Shown: piece after piece, positions 32,339 through 42,946 of the stretch
Numbering within the stretch: the first letter of the stretch is position 1
Layout of the letters: each line of letters begins with the position of its first letter
Origin: CADEDH01 sp039029735
GTDB taxonomy: Bacteria; Actinomycetota; Acidimicrobiia; Acidimicrobiales; SZUA-35
Length of the DNA stretch: 64,000 nt
Direction: 5' to 3'
Assembly (NCBI GenBank): GCA_039029735.1
Contig: JBCCFL010000034.1
Location: 1-64,000 of the forward strand
Translations under genes and position numbers: made by a program
The notes under the pieces: model-generated
What the model was told of the DNA's origin: nothing
Seen by the model: the letters and a program-made list of their open reading frames with translations, nothing else
The model's database searches: none

Positions 32339-35300
32339 TCAGCCCTCGTCGCCGGGGGCGGGGGCGGGATCTGGATCTGGATCGGGCGCTGGGTCCGGGA
32401 TCGGCTCGGGCTCGGGCGTCGGCTCGGGCTCGGGCTCCGGCGTTGGCGGCAGCGTCGGACCCGCCGGATCAGGGGGAACGGTGGAGTTGCCGTTGCAGTC
32501 CAGACCCTCGGCCGGCCGATACAGGGCGAACACGGAGTCCTCGACCACCTCGCCGCCGGGGTAGGTGCGGATCCGAGGTGTGGTGTAGATCGAGCACTGG
32601 CCCCGTGAGCTGCGGAGCAGTGGCAGGTCCTCCACCTCGATGTGCTTGGTCGAATAGAAGGTGACCGTGATCGAGGTGCTCGTGTAGGTCGGCCACACCA
32701 GAATCCCGTAGTCGGTGGTGTTCTTCACCGACAGGTCGGGGCGAGGGAACGAGATCGTGGCCTCGCGGCCCCGCGGGTAGCGGGTGAAGTAGAGCGAGTG
32801 CGACTGGTACTCGTTGAAGTCGAGGCCGGCGTAGAACGCGGCATTGAAGAACGTGGTGGCGAACTGGCTCACGCCTCCGCCCACCTGAGGCTCCAGCACG
32901 CCATTGGCGATGGCACCGGCGGCTACGAAGCCGTTCTCGGTGGTGCGGCGGCCGACGTGGCTGTTGAGGGAGAAGTCCTCGCCGGGGCGGATGATCACGC
33001 CGCTTGTGAGATCGGCGAAGCGCTGGATGTTGGTGACGCGACCCTGGCAGCACGAGTGGTTCGTGGTGAAGGTGCTCACCTCTTCGATGATCCCGAGCGA
33101 CTCAAGCTCGGTGACACCCTCGTCACTTCCGACGACCTCGGGCTCGATCACGACCACCCGGCGCTCGGCCTCGTCGTCCTCGTCCTCGTCGTCCTCGTCC
33201 TCGGCCTCGGTGTCGTTCGAGGGGGGAGGGGGTGGCGACGCCAGGTCGTCCTTGAGATCACCGACCGAGACGACGTCGCAGCAGACGACAGTCTCCGACG
33301 CAGGCACGATCACCGGTTTGTCGTTCACGATCGTGAACCGAGCCTGCTGATCCTCCGAGCCGAGCACGGGGAAGGCAGGCTTGAGCACGTCCAGGGCACG
33401 GTCGGTGTCGATCACCCAGCCGGCCTCGCCGTCGTCGAGCGTCAACTCGACCCAGCTCTGGAGGTCATCCCGGCTGATCTCGGCCGTGGCGTCGAGCACC
33501 TGCACCAGGAGAGGGCTCGCCGTTGCCTCATTGGCCTCGTCGGCCACGTTCTGGATCTGGCCGTCGGTGTAGACCGGGATGGCTTCGTCGGCATCGAGTT
33601 CCACCATGCGGTCGCCGCCGTCGCCGAGTGCCGCCGGAAGGGCAGCGGCCAGCTGATCGGTGTCGAAGGTGATGGCGGTGGCGCCCGGCTCGACGCGGAA
33701 CTCGTTGTTCGTCAGCACGAGCTCCGGTTCCCGAGGCTCGCCCAGCTCGGTACTGATCAGAGCCGAGCCGGCGTCGGCCGTGACCTCGGAGTCAACGAGG
33801 TAGGTCGGCTCGATCACCGTCTCACCGAAGAAGCTGCCGACCCAGCGGAACGGGCCGCCCCGGCGGGCCTCGAGAGCGGCGTCGGTGATGGTCTCGGCGT
33901 CCAGCGATGCGCCGAGGCTCGCGGCAGATGCCGAGATGGTCTGCTCGCCGACCACGAGTTCGAGGTCGGTGTCGGCCAGATCGGCGTCCAGATCGGCGAT
34001 GGTGTCGGCGAGCTCCTCTTCGCTCTGACCACCGATCGGGGTGGAGCCGAGCACGGTGCCTCGGGCCACCTCACCTCGGGTGAGGATCGAGTCGAGTAGC
34101 CATGCGGCCAGGAACAACACCACGACGCCCACGAGCACGAACGCAACGGCCGTGACCGGGCGAAGGCCCCGTGAGCGTCCGGTCTTGACTGCGGGGACGG
34201 CGGCCGGCGCATCACTCGGGGCGACCGCCGGGTCGCCGACGGGGATGACCATTGTGTCGCCCCCGACGTCGGCGGGGAACTCCTTCGTGGTCTCCTCAGC
34301 CGTGGTGTCATCAGCGTCGGCCGGGGTGGGGATGGCGACAGTTGCGTCGGCGTCGTCTGGCGAGTGCTCACCGTCAGGCTTGGTGTCGGTGTCGGTGTCG
34401 GGGGCAACGAGTGGAACTGCAGGCGCAGACCCTGTTGCGGCGCCGGAGGTGGTCGGTTGGAAGCCCAGGGCGACGGTCTCCGCCTCGCCTGGCCCCGACG
34501 ACGGCGCAGCCGCACTGTCGGGCGGTGGTGGCGATGCATCCGACGTGGTGGCGCCGTCGTCGCCGCCGGACTCGGCCGCCTTGATCTTCGCCACCTCGGC
34601 CGCTCCGAGGGCGACCGTGTCGTCAACGGCGTCGGCGGCGTCGGTGCTGCCCGAGGTTTCACCAGCCGGACTGTCGGCCGAGGTGTCGGTTGCGCCGAGA
34701 GCCACGGTGGCATCCGTCGTGTTGTCGCTGGAGCCAGCGGCGTCTGCTGCCGCGATCGCAACGGTTGCGTCCGTGACGGGATCGCTGGCGTCAGCGTCGG
34801 TGGCGGCGTCGGCCGCGCCGAGGGCGACGGTCGCGTCGGAGGTGTCGTCGTCGGCCCCGGCCGGCGGGTCCTCGTCAGTGGGCTGGAAGCCGAGCGCGAT
34901 CGTGGCGGCGTCGCTGGTTGCGGGAGGCTCGGGCGTCGCCGCTGGCGGGCGGCTCACGATCACGGTGTCGTCAGGGTCGCCAGCCGCATCGGTCGCCGGC
35001 TCGTCGATGGTCACGCCATCGGTGCCGACTGGATCGGTCGGAGGGGTGTCGCTCGGAGCCGCAGCGGCGCTGGCGTTGACGATCACCGTTGGATCGGCGT
35101 CGTCGAGATCGGTCGGTGAAGGCGGAGGTACCACGTCCGCTCCGTCGGCATCACCTGGGCCATCTGGACCAGTCGCATCGGGAGCAGATTCACCTGGGTG
35201 GGCGGGAGGCGACGGCGGAGTGGCCACGCCCACGATCACCGTGGCGTCACTGGCGTCACTGGCGTCACTGGCGTCACTGGCGTCACTGGCGTTGCTGGCG

Positions 35301-36595
35301 TCACTGGCGTCACTGGCGTTGCTGGCGTCACTGGCGGTCTCGGGCGTGGCCGGTGTCGATGTGTCTGCGTCCGCGGCCGGGGCCGAGTCGTCATTCGAGG
35401 TCGAGGTCGAGGTCGAGGCGGCGTCGGCGTCCGGCGTATCGGCCGGCGGTACCTGTAGCACCTGGGCGTGATGCGGGTCAGCGGCGAAGGTCGGGGTGAA
35501 CACCACCGTGTCCTCGCCTGACGACTCGTCATCGCCGTTCTCGGCCGACGGCGCGTCGTCGGTGGCCGAGGCCTCGTCGTCGACTGTTGTGGCGCCCGGT
35601 GGAGGCGGAGGCGGGCCACCGACGGGCTTCGTCACCTGGTCACCCGGGTTGGACGGCGCAGCGGCGGCCACAGTGTCATCGTCGGACGACTGCTCGGCCG
35701 CTGGCGCACCGGCCTCGTCGGCCGCCGGGGCGCTGTCGGCGTCTGTCGCCTCGGCGGCGCGTTCGCCGTGCTCATTCTCCTCGGCGGTGGCCGTGGCTTC
35801 TGGGGTGGCCTCCGCGTGTACCGCGCCCTCGGCATCGACGGGCGGCGAGGGTGCAGCCTCGGGGTCGATGACCGGAGGGGTGGAACCCCCGGCCGCCAGG
35901 ATCGCCGTCGGTTCGTCGAGCGTGGACGGCGCAGTGGAGGAGCGTGGTTCCACACTGACCGTGTCCTCGGCTGGCGTTGCAGGCAGGGCCAGCACGGCGT
36001 CGTCTGCGTCGGATCCGGTGATCTTCACCGTTCCGGTCGGCGCATCACCGCCTGTTGCTGCATCACCGCCTGTTGCTGCATCACCGTCGGCGGCTGCATC
36101 ACCGTCGGCGGTTGCATCGCCTCCGGCTGGTGTGTCGCCTTCGGCTGGTGCGTCGCCTTCGGCTGGTGCGTCGACGGCGGCTGGCGTGTCGCTGGTGGGC
36201 GCTGCGCTGCCCTCGGTGGCGGCGTCGTCGACCATGCCCAGCATGGCGGGAACCTGATCGGCGGCTGGAGCCCGCCCGACGATCACGGTGTCACCGTCGG
36301 AGCCGGTGCCCTCGTGCGCTGCAGCGTGGCCGCTCGACTCCTGTGGCTCACTGGGCGTGCCTGAGTCGTCGCCGCCGGAGTCGGTGACGTCGGCGCCTTC
36401 TGTGGTGTCGGTGGAGGATCCACCGGTAAGCATTTCGATGAGCTCTGACAACTCGTCGTGACCGAGGCGAATCGTCTCGTCGGGCGCCTCGCCGGATCGA
36501 TCCGGTCGGTCAGCTCCCGGCGTGGGGTTTCCCCCGCCCGGGGTCGGCGACGAGTCGCCAGGCACCGCTTCGCCGTCGTTGTTCGGTTCGGTCAC
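32339..36595 (-). CDS. VanW-domain membrane protein with very long disordered Thr/Asp-rich N-terminus
   Basis: 1418 aa from GTG 36595. Residues 1 to about 800 are Ala/Asp/Pro/Thr-rich with no predicted fold and carry about 18 copies of an acidic-x-Thr-hydrophobic motif (DETIRLG, DDTVIVG, DATVALG, AETVALG, DATIALG). One membrane helix lies near 811-835 (VTAVAFVLVGVVVLFLAAWLL). Outside are two putative peptidoglycan-binding-like segments (about 960-1080), an acidic linker (DTEAEDEDDEDEDDEAE) with paired cysteines, and the VanW domain (about 1195-1320; GVIIRPGEDFSLNSHVGRRT and GGGVSQFATTFFNAAFYAG). The end is a Pro/Glu/Asp tail. VanW proteins are cell-wall linked, with unknown activity. The cytoplasmic threonines may be kinase targets (inference). 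Confidence 0.85.
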   Translation of the reverse strand: MTEPNNDGEAVPGDSSPTPGGGNPTPGADRPDRSGEAPDETIRLGHDELSELIEMLTGGSSTDTTEGADVTDSGGDDSGTPSEPQESSGHAAAHEGTGSDGDTVIVGRAPAADQVPAMLGMVDDAATEGSAAPTSDTPAAVDAPAEGDAPAEGDTPAGGDATADGDAAADGDAATGGDAATGGDAPTGTVKITGSDADDAVLALPATPAEDTVSVEPRSSTAPSTLDEPTAILAAGGSTPPVIDPEAAPSPPVDAEGAVHAEATPEATATAEENEHGERAAEATDADSAPAADEAGAPAAEQSSDDDTVAAAAPSNPGDQVTKPVGGPPPPPPGATTVDDEASATDDAPSAENGDDESSGEDTVVFTPTFAADPHHAQVLQVPPADTPDADAASTSTSTSNDDSAPAADADTSTPATPETASDASNASDASDASNASDASDASDASDASDATVIVGVATPPSPPAHPGESAPDATGPDGPGDADGADVVPPPSPTDLDDADPTVIVNASAAAAPSDTPPTDPVGTDGVTIDEPATDAAGDPDDTVIVSRPPAATPEPPATSDAATIALGFQPTDEDPPAGADDDTSDATVALGAADAATDADASDPVTDATVAIAAADAAGSSDNTTDATVALGATDTSADSPAGETSGSTDAADAVDDTVALGAAEVAKIKAAESGGDDGATTSDASPPPPDSAAAPSSGPGEAETVALGFQPTTSGAATGSAPAVPLVAPDTDTDTKPDGEHSPDDADATVAIPTPADADDTTAEETTKEFPADVGGDTMVIPVGDPAVAPSDAPAAVPAVKTGRSRGLRPVTAVAFVLVGVVVLFLAAWLLDSILTRGEVARGTVLGSTPIGGQSEEELADTIADLDADLADTDLELVVGEQTISASAASLGASLDAETITDAALEARRGGPFRWVGSFFGETVIEPTYLVDSEVTADAGSALISTELGEPREPELVLTNNEFRVEPGATAITFDTDQLAAALPAALGDGGDRMVELDADEAIPVYTDGQIQNVADEANEATASPLLVQVLDATAEISRDDLQSWVELTLDDGEAGWVIDTDRALDVLKPAFPVLGSEDQQARFTIVNDKPVIVPASETVVCCDVVSVGDLKDDLASPPPPPSNDTEAEDEDDEDEDDEAERRVVVIEPEVVGSDEGVTELESLGIIEEVSTFTTNHSCCQGRVTNIQRFADLTSGVIIRPGEDFSLNSHVGRRTTENGFVAAGAIANGVLEPQVGGGVSQFATTFFNAAFYAGLDFNEYQSHSLYFTRYPRGREATISFPRPDLSVKNTTDYGILVWPTYTSTSITVTFYSTKHIEVEDLPLLRSSRGQCSIYTTPRIRTYPGGEVVEDSVFALYRPAEGLDCNGNSTVPPDPAGPTLPPTPEPEPEPTPEPEPIPDPAPDPDPDPAPAPGDEG
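35243..35332 (-). repeat. Ten tandem 9-bp units in the VanW gene
   Basis: Unit GGCGTCACT on the + strand (two copies GGCGTTGCT), in register with the codons, coding for SDA/NAS repeats on the minus strand. The near-perfect identity suggests recent slippage, so length variation between strains is likely. Confidence 0.85.
36050..36190 (-). repeat. Degenerate 18-bp tandem units in the VanW gene
   Basis: Codes for repeated hexapeptides of the form GDAxxxG (for example GDAPAEGDAPAEGD). Copies near 36050-36080 are identical, others have diverged. It forms part of the disordered cytoplasmic region. Confidence 0.6.
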
Positions 36596-36697
36596 TGGAC
36601 AAAGAGTTTGCCATGGGCGAACCCCCAGGTCCGCTCATGGTTTTCGTGTTTCTCCGGAGCTGTGACATGATCGAAACCCGCACAGGGGAGGTAGCCA

Positions 36698-37624
36698 ATG
36701 AGTGGTCTTTGTGAGGGCCGGATTGCCATCGTGACGGGCGCCGGACGAGGCATCGGTCGAGAGCATGCACTCATGCTCGCCGCCGAGGGCGCCAAGGTGG
36801 TCGTGAACGATCTCGGTGGCGAGGTCGACGGCACGGGCGGCGACGGCTCGCCAGCGCAGCAGGTGGTCAAGGAGATCACCGACATGGGCGGCGAGGCCAT
36901 CGCGAATGGCGACGACGTGTCCGACTGGGAAGGCTCCCAGCGGATGGTCAACATGGCCGTCGAGACCTTCGGTGGGCTCGATGCGATCGTGAACAATGCC
37001 GGCATCCTTCGCGACCGCATGCTGGCCAACATGACCGAAGCCGAGTGGGATGCGGTGATCAAGGTGCATCTCAAGGGCACCTTTGCCCCCGCCCGGTGGG
37101 CCGCGGCCTATTGGCGGGAGCGGGCCAAGGCGGGTGAGACGAACGACGGCCGGATCATCAACACCAGCTCGGTGTCGGGCATCTACGGCAACCCTGGTCA
37201 AACGAACTACGGCGCCGCCAAAGCCGGCATCGCCGCCTTCACCGTGATCGCCGCTCAGGAGATGCACCGCTACGGCGTGACGGTGAACGCCATTGCCCCC
37301 GGAGCGCTCACCCGGATGACCGAGAACCTCGGCATGGGTGAGCTCGACGAGGAGGGCAAGGAATCGATGAGCCCCCGCTGGATCGCGCCGATCTGTGCGT
37401 GGCTCGTGTCGACCGAGTCCGCCCCGGTTACCGGGCGTGTATTCGAGGCCAGCGGCCGCGTGCTCGGTATCGCCGAGATGTGGAACCGTGGGCCCACGGT
37501 CGAACCCGTCGACGACCCGAAGCTGATCGGCCCGCTCGTGAAGGACCTCATGGCCCAGGCCCAGCCGAACAGCGACATGAATGGCGCCCCGGTCACCGGC
37601 CCCGGCCGCCCCACCCCGTATTAA
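36698..37624 (+). CDS. SDR dehydrogenase, HSD17B4/MFE-2-like
   Basis: 308 aa from ATG 36698, preceded by GGGGAGG. IVTGAGRGIGREHALMLAAEGAKVVVNDLGG, NNAGILRDRMLANMTEAEWD, and the active-site block SSVSGIYGNPGQTNYGAAKAG (Tyr and Lys of YxxxK) are complete. The DLGGEVDGTGG insertion and the NAGILRDRM motif match the dehydrogenase part of peroxisomal multifunctional enzyme type 2. It should oxidise a 3-hydroxyacyl-CoA. The MaoC hydratase gene follows 30 bases downstream, so both steps of this reaction pair are encoded together. Confidence 0.9.
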   Translation: MSGLCEGRIAIVTGAGRGIGREHALMLAAEGAKVVVNDLGGEVDGTGGDGSPAQQVVKEITDMGGEAIANGDDVSDWEGSQRMVNMAVETFGGLDAIVNNAGILRDRMLANMTEAEWDAVIKVHLKGTFAPARWAAAYWRERAKAGETNDGRIINTSSVSGIYGNPGQTNYGAAKAGIAAFTVIAAQEMHRYGVTVNAIAPGALTRMTENLGMGELDEEGKESMSPRWIAPICAWLVSTESAPVTGRVFEASGRVLGIAEMWNRGPTVEPVDDPKLIGPLVKDLMAQAQPNSDMNGAPVTGPGRPTPY

Positions 37625-37654
37625 CCCATTCGCTCCAACCAGGAGGACAACACC

Positions 37655-38527
37655 ATGCCGCTCAATCCAGATGCTGTTGGCGCCAAGGGCGAACCCCGCC
37701 GTGCGTCGTGGACCGCCGACGATGCGCTGCTCTACGCGCTCGGTATCGGCGCTGGGGTGACCGACCCCGTCGGCGACGAGCTCGAGTTCACCACCGAGAA
37801 CACGGCGGGCGTCGACCAGAAGGTGTTCCCGACGATGGTGGTGCTCTTCGGCTTCACCTCCAGCGGTGGCAAGTCGGCGATGAGCCAGATCGGTTCGTTC
37901 GACCCCCGCATGCTCGTACACGGCGAGCAGGGGATCCGCCTGCATCGCCCAATGCCAACCAGTGGTGAGGTGGAGACCGTCGACGAGATCACCGGGATCT
38001 ACGACAAGGGCAAGGGCGCAGTGGTGGCCACGAAGACCACCGGCACCCTCGTCGAGGACGGCCAGACGCTGTACGAGTCGACGTCGTCGGTGTTCATCGT
38101 CGGCGAAGGCGGCTGGGGCGGAGATCGGGGCCCGAGCGAGAAGGCCAACGTGGCCCCCGATCGCGACCCGGACTACCAGGTTTCGGCCGACACCCGGTCC
38201 GACCAGGCCCTGCTCTACCGGCTGTGCGGAGATCGCAACCCGCTCCACTCCGACAAGCAGTTCTCCGACGTGGGCGGCTTCCCGAAGCCGATCCTCCACG
38301 GGCTCTGCACCTACGGCTTCACGGGGCGCATGCTGCTCCACACACTGTGCGGCTCGGAGCCCGGGAACTTCTCGGGCATGGATGGCCGGTTCTCCTCGCC
38401 GGTGCTCCCGGGCGAGACGCTCACCGTCAAGGTGTGGGAGAACGGCGACAGTACCGCCACCTTCCAGACCCTCGGTGGCGACGGCCGCGTCGTGATCGAC
38501 AACGGTGGTCTGCAATACACCAGCTGA
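37655..38527 (+). CDS. MaoC-like enoyl-CoA hydratase 2
   Basis: 290 aa from ATG 37655, with AGGAGG upstream. It has the double hot-dog layout of eukaryotic-type hydratase 2. The second half holds YRLCGDRNPLHSDKQFSDVGGFPKPILHG, the R-hydratase motif with the catalytic Asp and His. It would add water to enoyl-CoA to give the (3R)-hydroxyacyl-CoA that the neighbouring SDR oxidises. SCP2, the third domain of the human enzyme, is encoded elsewhere in the window (10659). Confidence 0.9.
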   Translation: MPLNPDAVGAKGEPRRASWTADDALLYALGIGAGVTDPVGDELEFTTENTAGVDQKVFPTMVVLFGFTSSGGKSAMSQIGSFDPRMLVHGEQGIRLHRPMPTSGEVETVDEITGIYDKGKGAVVATKTTGTLVEDGQTLYESTSSVFIVGEGGWGGDRGPSEKANVAPDRDPDYQVSADTRSDQALLYRLCGDRNPLHSDKQFSDVGGFPKPILHGLCTYGFTGRMLLHTLCGSEPGNFSGMDGRFSSPVLPGETLTVKVWENGDSTATFQTLGGDGRVVIDNGGLQYTS

Positions 38528-38550
38528 CCAGATTGGGATGATCAACTCAT

Positions 38551-38586
38551 GACAAGGGGCGGGGTCTATCGATCCCGCCCCTTGTC
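38551..38586 (+). terminator. Strong terminator hairpin after the SDR/MaoC operon
   Basis: Arms GACAAGGGGCGGG (38551-38563) and CCCGCCCCTTGTC (38574-38586) pair perfectly over 13 bp, with a 10-base loop. It starts 24 bases after the MaoC stop and has no T-run, as is common in actinobacteria. Confidence 0.75.
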
Positions 38587-38697
38587 GTATGAGCAGACTG
38601 GCCCGGGTGGCTCCAACATCGTTCGCGTTGCAGGTGGGTCTCGATACGATCTCGATCGGGGCGAGCACGTACGGCTGAACGTGGAGGACGGCGGGGG

Positions 38698-39827
<1,130 letters not shown>

Positions 39828-39831
<4 letters not shown>

Positions 39832-40487
39832 AACAGCTTCTGCTGGGGGCGCTCGATACCGCGGAGCTCGTCGTAGTCGACCTCGACCCAGTCGATCGCA
39901 CGATCTGTGGCCAACGTCTTGGCCTGGAGCTTGATCTCCTGGGCCACGAACAGGCCGCGCACTGGTGACAGGTCGGGTTGACGGTTGAGGAAGTCGAGGT
40001 AGCGCGACAACTGCTCCACCCCGTCGATCTCGCCTCGGCGCTTGACCTCGACCGCCACCACCTGATCGGTGGCGTCTCGGCAGAGCAGGTCGACCGGGCC
40101 GATCTCGGTGGGGTATTCCCGGCGAATGAGCTTCATGCCGTCTCCGAGCTGCTCGGGGTCGATTGCCAGCAGCTCCTGGAGATGTGCCTCCACCCCGTCC
40201 TTCTGCAGGCCGGGGTCGTCACCGAACTCGTAGCTCGAATCGCTCAGGATCTCGTGCAGCGTGATCGTGAGCGTCTCGTCCTTGGGGTTGGTCACCACCC
40301 ACGCCGCGTCGTCGGTGCGCAGCGTATTCGGCGCCGTCATCCAGTTGAGGGGCTTGTAGGCGCCGCCATCAGCGTGAACGGCCACGCAGCCGTCGGCCTT
40401 CACCATGATGAGCCGAACCGCCCGGGGGAGATGGGCTGTCAACCGACCGTCGTAGTCCACGGTGCAGTCGGCGACGAGCAGGCGCAT
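39828..40487 (-). CDS. nucS: Endonuclease NucS/EndoMS (mismatch repair)
   Basis: 219 aa from ATG 40487. The N-terminal DNA-binding domain (MRLLVADCTVDYDGRLTAHLPRAVRLIMVKADG) and nuclease domain (PVDLLCRDATDQVVAVEVKRRGEIDGVEQLSRYLDFL, with the D..E.K triad) are typical. It cuts mismatched DNA in actinobacteria and archaea that lack MutS/MutL. The end reads QQKLF, a beta-clamp-binding type motif. Its start shares one base with the stop of the ABC1 kinase gene (TGATG), and its stop lies in CTAG, shared with the stop of the convergent GH16-like gene. Confidence 0.94.
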
Positions 40488-42073
40488 CAGTCGAGATCGC
40501 GACCGCTCAGCCGCTTGGTGATCAGGGCCCGCCGCTCGCGCATCTCGGCGTAGCTCAGGCTGTCGTACTCGGCGGGGTCCACCCCGAGCCCGGCCTTCAG
40601 GCCCTCGGTGTCGACCTTCCACTCGTCCTGCTGCACGCCGAGCTGGTTGGCGATCGACGAACCGTGGGTGGTGGCGAAGTGCATCGCGATGTTGGTGACA
40701 ACAGAGAACATGTCGAGTTCGGGGGCCAGCGTGGCGATTGCGCCGTCGACGAAGATCAGGTTCTTCACGTAGAGCATCAACGGCTTGGGTAGACGAGCAC
40801 CGTAGCCGAGCAGGGCCTTCACGATGCGCTGCAGCTCGGCGATCAGTTCCTCGGGCGTCATCTTCGATGGGTCCGGTGGCGGGCCGTCGAGCCCGAGATC
40901 GGCGATTACTGCGTCGACGTCGGTGTCGGACGGGAGTGCGCCCAGGTCGCGCAGCGCAGCCACCTGACCATGGATGTCGTTCATGGTCGCCGTCATCATC
41001 ATCCGCAGGAACGCCAGCCGCTCGTCCTCGGTGAGGCGGCCGGTGATGCCGAAGTCGACCAGACCGATGCGTCCGTCGTGAAGCACGAAGAGGTTCCCGC
41101 CGTGAAGGTCGCCGTGGAACACGCCATGCATGAAGGCGCCTTCGAGGAAGCCGAGCATCGCAGTCTGGATGATCTTGTGGGTGTCGAGCCCGGCATCGGT
41201 CATGCCAACCACGTCGTCGAAGCGGAAGCCCTCGAGCCGCTCCATCACCAGGATTCGCTTCGTCACGAAGTCGGGATGCGGGCGGGGCACCACGAAGCCG
41301 GGCTGGTCGAGGCTCACGAACACCTCGGCGATGTCCATCATGTTGGCCGCTTCGAGCCGGAAGTCCAGCTCCTCGATGATCGTCTCGGCGAACAGCTCCA
41401 CCAGCGCCGGGGGGTTCGCCAACGCCGACACCGGGATGCGGCCCACCAGGAACGGAGCCAGCCAGGCGAGCACCTTCAGATCGCGCCGTACCAGTCGATC
41501 GATTCCCGGCCGCTGCACCTTGATCACCACGGTCTCACCCGTCTGCAGCACAGCGGCGTGCACCTGGGCGATCGAGGCTGCGGCCAGCGGCGTGGGTTCG
41601 ATGGAGCGGAAGATGCGGTGCACGGGCGCGCCGAGTTCGGACTCGATCAGGGTCACCACGTCGCCATAGGGGACGGGCGGCACCTGATCACGGCACTTCT
41701 TGCACTCGTCCACGAGCTCCTGGGGGAACACGCCTTCGCCCGCCGAGATGATCTGGGCCAGCTTGATGTACGTGGGGCCGAGGGTCTCGGCCGCCTCCCG
41801 AAACCGGCGACTGATGCCCTGGCGCGACCGGTCGGAGCCACGGTCCCGGACGTACCAGAGCACAACCGCCAGGCCGAGCACCCGGAGCACGGTGAGCGCC
41901 CGGCTGACGGGCGGCAGCTTCGGTTGCCGGGTCAACGTGGGTAGCTCGGCTGCCTGGGCACGGCGAAGGCGCGCCACGGGGCGGCGCCACAGAAGTTCGC
42001 GGGATGCGACGCTCCAGGGCGGGTTCTCGGAGAACGAGCCGATGTGGAGGTCGTCGGGCGGGCTGGAGGTCAT
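40487..42073 (-). CDS. ABC1/AarF/UbiB-family atypical kinase
   Basis: 528 aa from ATG 42073. ETLGPTYIKLAQIISAGEGVFPQELVDECKKCRDQVPP is the KxGQ-like start motif of the family; EPTPLAAASIAQVHAAVLQTGETVVIKVQRPG holds the Ala-rich loop and catalytic Lys; FHGDLHGGNLFV and LVDFGITGRL are the catalytic and metal loops. UbiB-like proteins support isoprenoid quinone biosynthesis, so a menaquinone role is possible here. The gene is translationally coupled to nucS, which looks like positional convenience rather than shared function. Confidence 0.9.
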   Translation of the reverse strand: MTSSPPDDLHIGSFSENPPWSVASRELLWRRPVARLRRAQAAELPTLTRQPKLPPVSRALTVLRVLGLAVVLWYVRDRGSDRSRQGISRRFREAAETLGPTYIKLAQIISAGEGVFPQELVDECKKCRDQVPPVPYGDVVTLIESELGAPVHRIFRSIEPTPLAAASIAQVHAAVLQTGETVVIKVQRPGIDRLVRRDLKVLAWLAPFLVGRIPVSALANPPALVELFAETIIEELDFRLEAANMMDIAEVFVSLDQPGFVVPRPHPDFVTKRILVMERLEGFRFDDVVGMTDAGLDTHKIIQTAMLGFLEGAFMHGVFHGDLHGGNLFVLHDGRIGLVDFGITGRLTEDERLAFLRMMMTATMNDIHGQVAALRDLGALPSDTDVDAVIADLGLDGPPPDPSKMTPEELIAELQRIVKALLGYGARLPKPLMLYVKNLIFVDGAIATLAPELDMFSVVTNIAMHFATTHGSSIANQLGVQQDEWKVDTEGLKAGLGVDPAEYDSLSYAEMRERRALITKRLSGRDLD

Positions 42074-42174
42074 CACAAGGCACCAGTGTGGGCGACGGAG
42101 AGCGGCAGGGCGGGATCGGGCGGCCGTGACCGACGGCCCAGCGCGGCGATGGGCATGGCGCGCCCTCGCTGGCG

Positions 42175-42927
42175 CTACGAGTTGAGGATCTCGAGGCTGC
42201 GTTCGGCCCACTCGGGCCTGCAGATGAGCAGGTCGGGCAGGTACGGATCGGCGTTGTTGTAGGTCATCGGCGACCCGTCGATCCGTGAGCAATGCAGGCC
42301 GGCAGCCTGGGCGACCGCGACCGGCGCACACGAGTCCCACTCGTACTGGCCGCCGGAGTGGGCGTAGATGTCGGCATCGCCGCGCACCACCGCCATCGCC
42401 TTCGCCCCGGCGGAACCCATTTCGATGTACTCGGCGTCCAGCGCACGAGCCAGCTCTTGAGCGGCCGGCGGGCGTCGGGTGCGGCTCACGATCACTCTCG
42501 GCACCGGGCCGGGCGCTGGCGGCAGCACCGGCGCCGTACCGGTGCCGAGCACGAGGTTCTCGGCCGGCAGAGCCACCGCACCGGCCACGGGCGCGCCGGC
42601 CACGACCAGGGCGATGTGGACGGCCCAGTCGACCCGGGGTGGCTCGGCGAATTCGCGAGTGCCGTCGAGAGGATCGACGATCCAGATGCGTTCGGCGCTC
42701 AGCCGCTCCACGTTGTCGGCGCCCTCTTCGGAGAGCACGGCATCGTCAGGGCGCTGCGTCGACAGCGTCTCCATGATGAGCTTGTGGGCAGCAGCGTCGC
42801 CCGCGTCCTTCAGATCCCAGTGGGCGGCTTCGTCGGCAACCATGCGGCCGCGGAGTTCGACCAGGAGCGATCCGACGGCGCCGGCAAGATCGGCGGCGAG
42901 CGTGTGGTCTTCAGGGTGAACCGTCAC
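42175..42927 (-). CDS. CysQ-like inositol monophosphatase-family phosphatase
   Basis: 250 aa from GTG 42927. VLSEEGADN supplies the first metal Glu, WIVDPLDGTREFAEP is the family signature with the Asp pair, and QYEWDSCAPVAVAQAAGL the late WDxxA motif. The GTREF form fits CysQ (3'-phosphoadenosine 5'-phosphate phosphatase) more than inositol monophosphatase. It would remove PAP made during sulfur assimilation. Confidence 0.86.
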   Translation of the reverse strand: MTVHPEDHTLAADLAGAVGSLLVELRGRMVADEAAHWDLKDAGDAAAHKLIMETLSTQRPDDAVLSEEGADNVERLSAERIWIVDPLDGTREFAEPPRVDWAVHIALVVAGAPVAGAVALPAENLVLGTGTAPVLPPAPGPVPRVIVSRTRRPPAAQELARALDAEYIEMGSAGAKAMAVVRGDADIYAHSGGQYEWDSCAPVAVAQAAGLHCSRIDGSPMTYNNADPYLPDLLICRPEWAERSLEILNS

Positions 42928-42946
42928 TCCTGCACCCTATCCGCCG

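Noticed and set aside
35243..35332. Possible CRISPR-like array
   Set aside because: The units are 9 bp without spacers and are in frame with a coding region; it is a codon-level tandem repeat.
34041..35471. 476-codon + strand frame rich in Ser/Ala/Val opposite the VanW gene
   Set aside because: It is an artefact of codon-repeat antisense; the minus strand has the membrane helix and VanW motifs.
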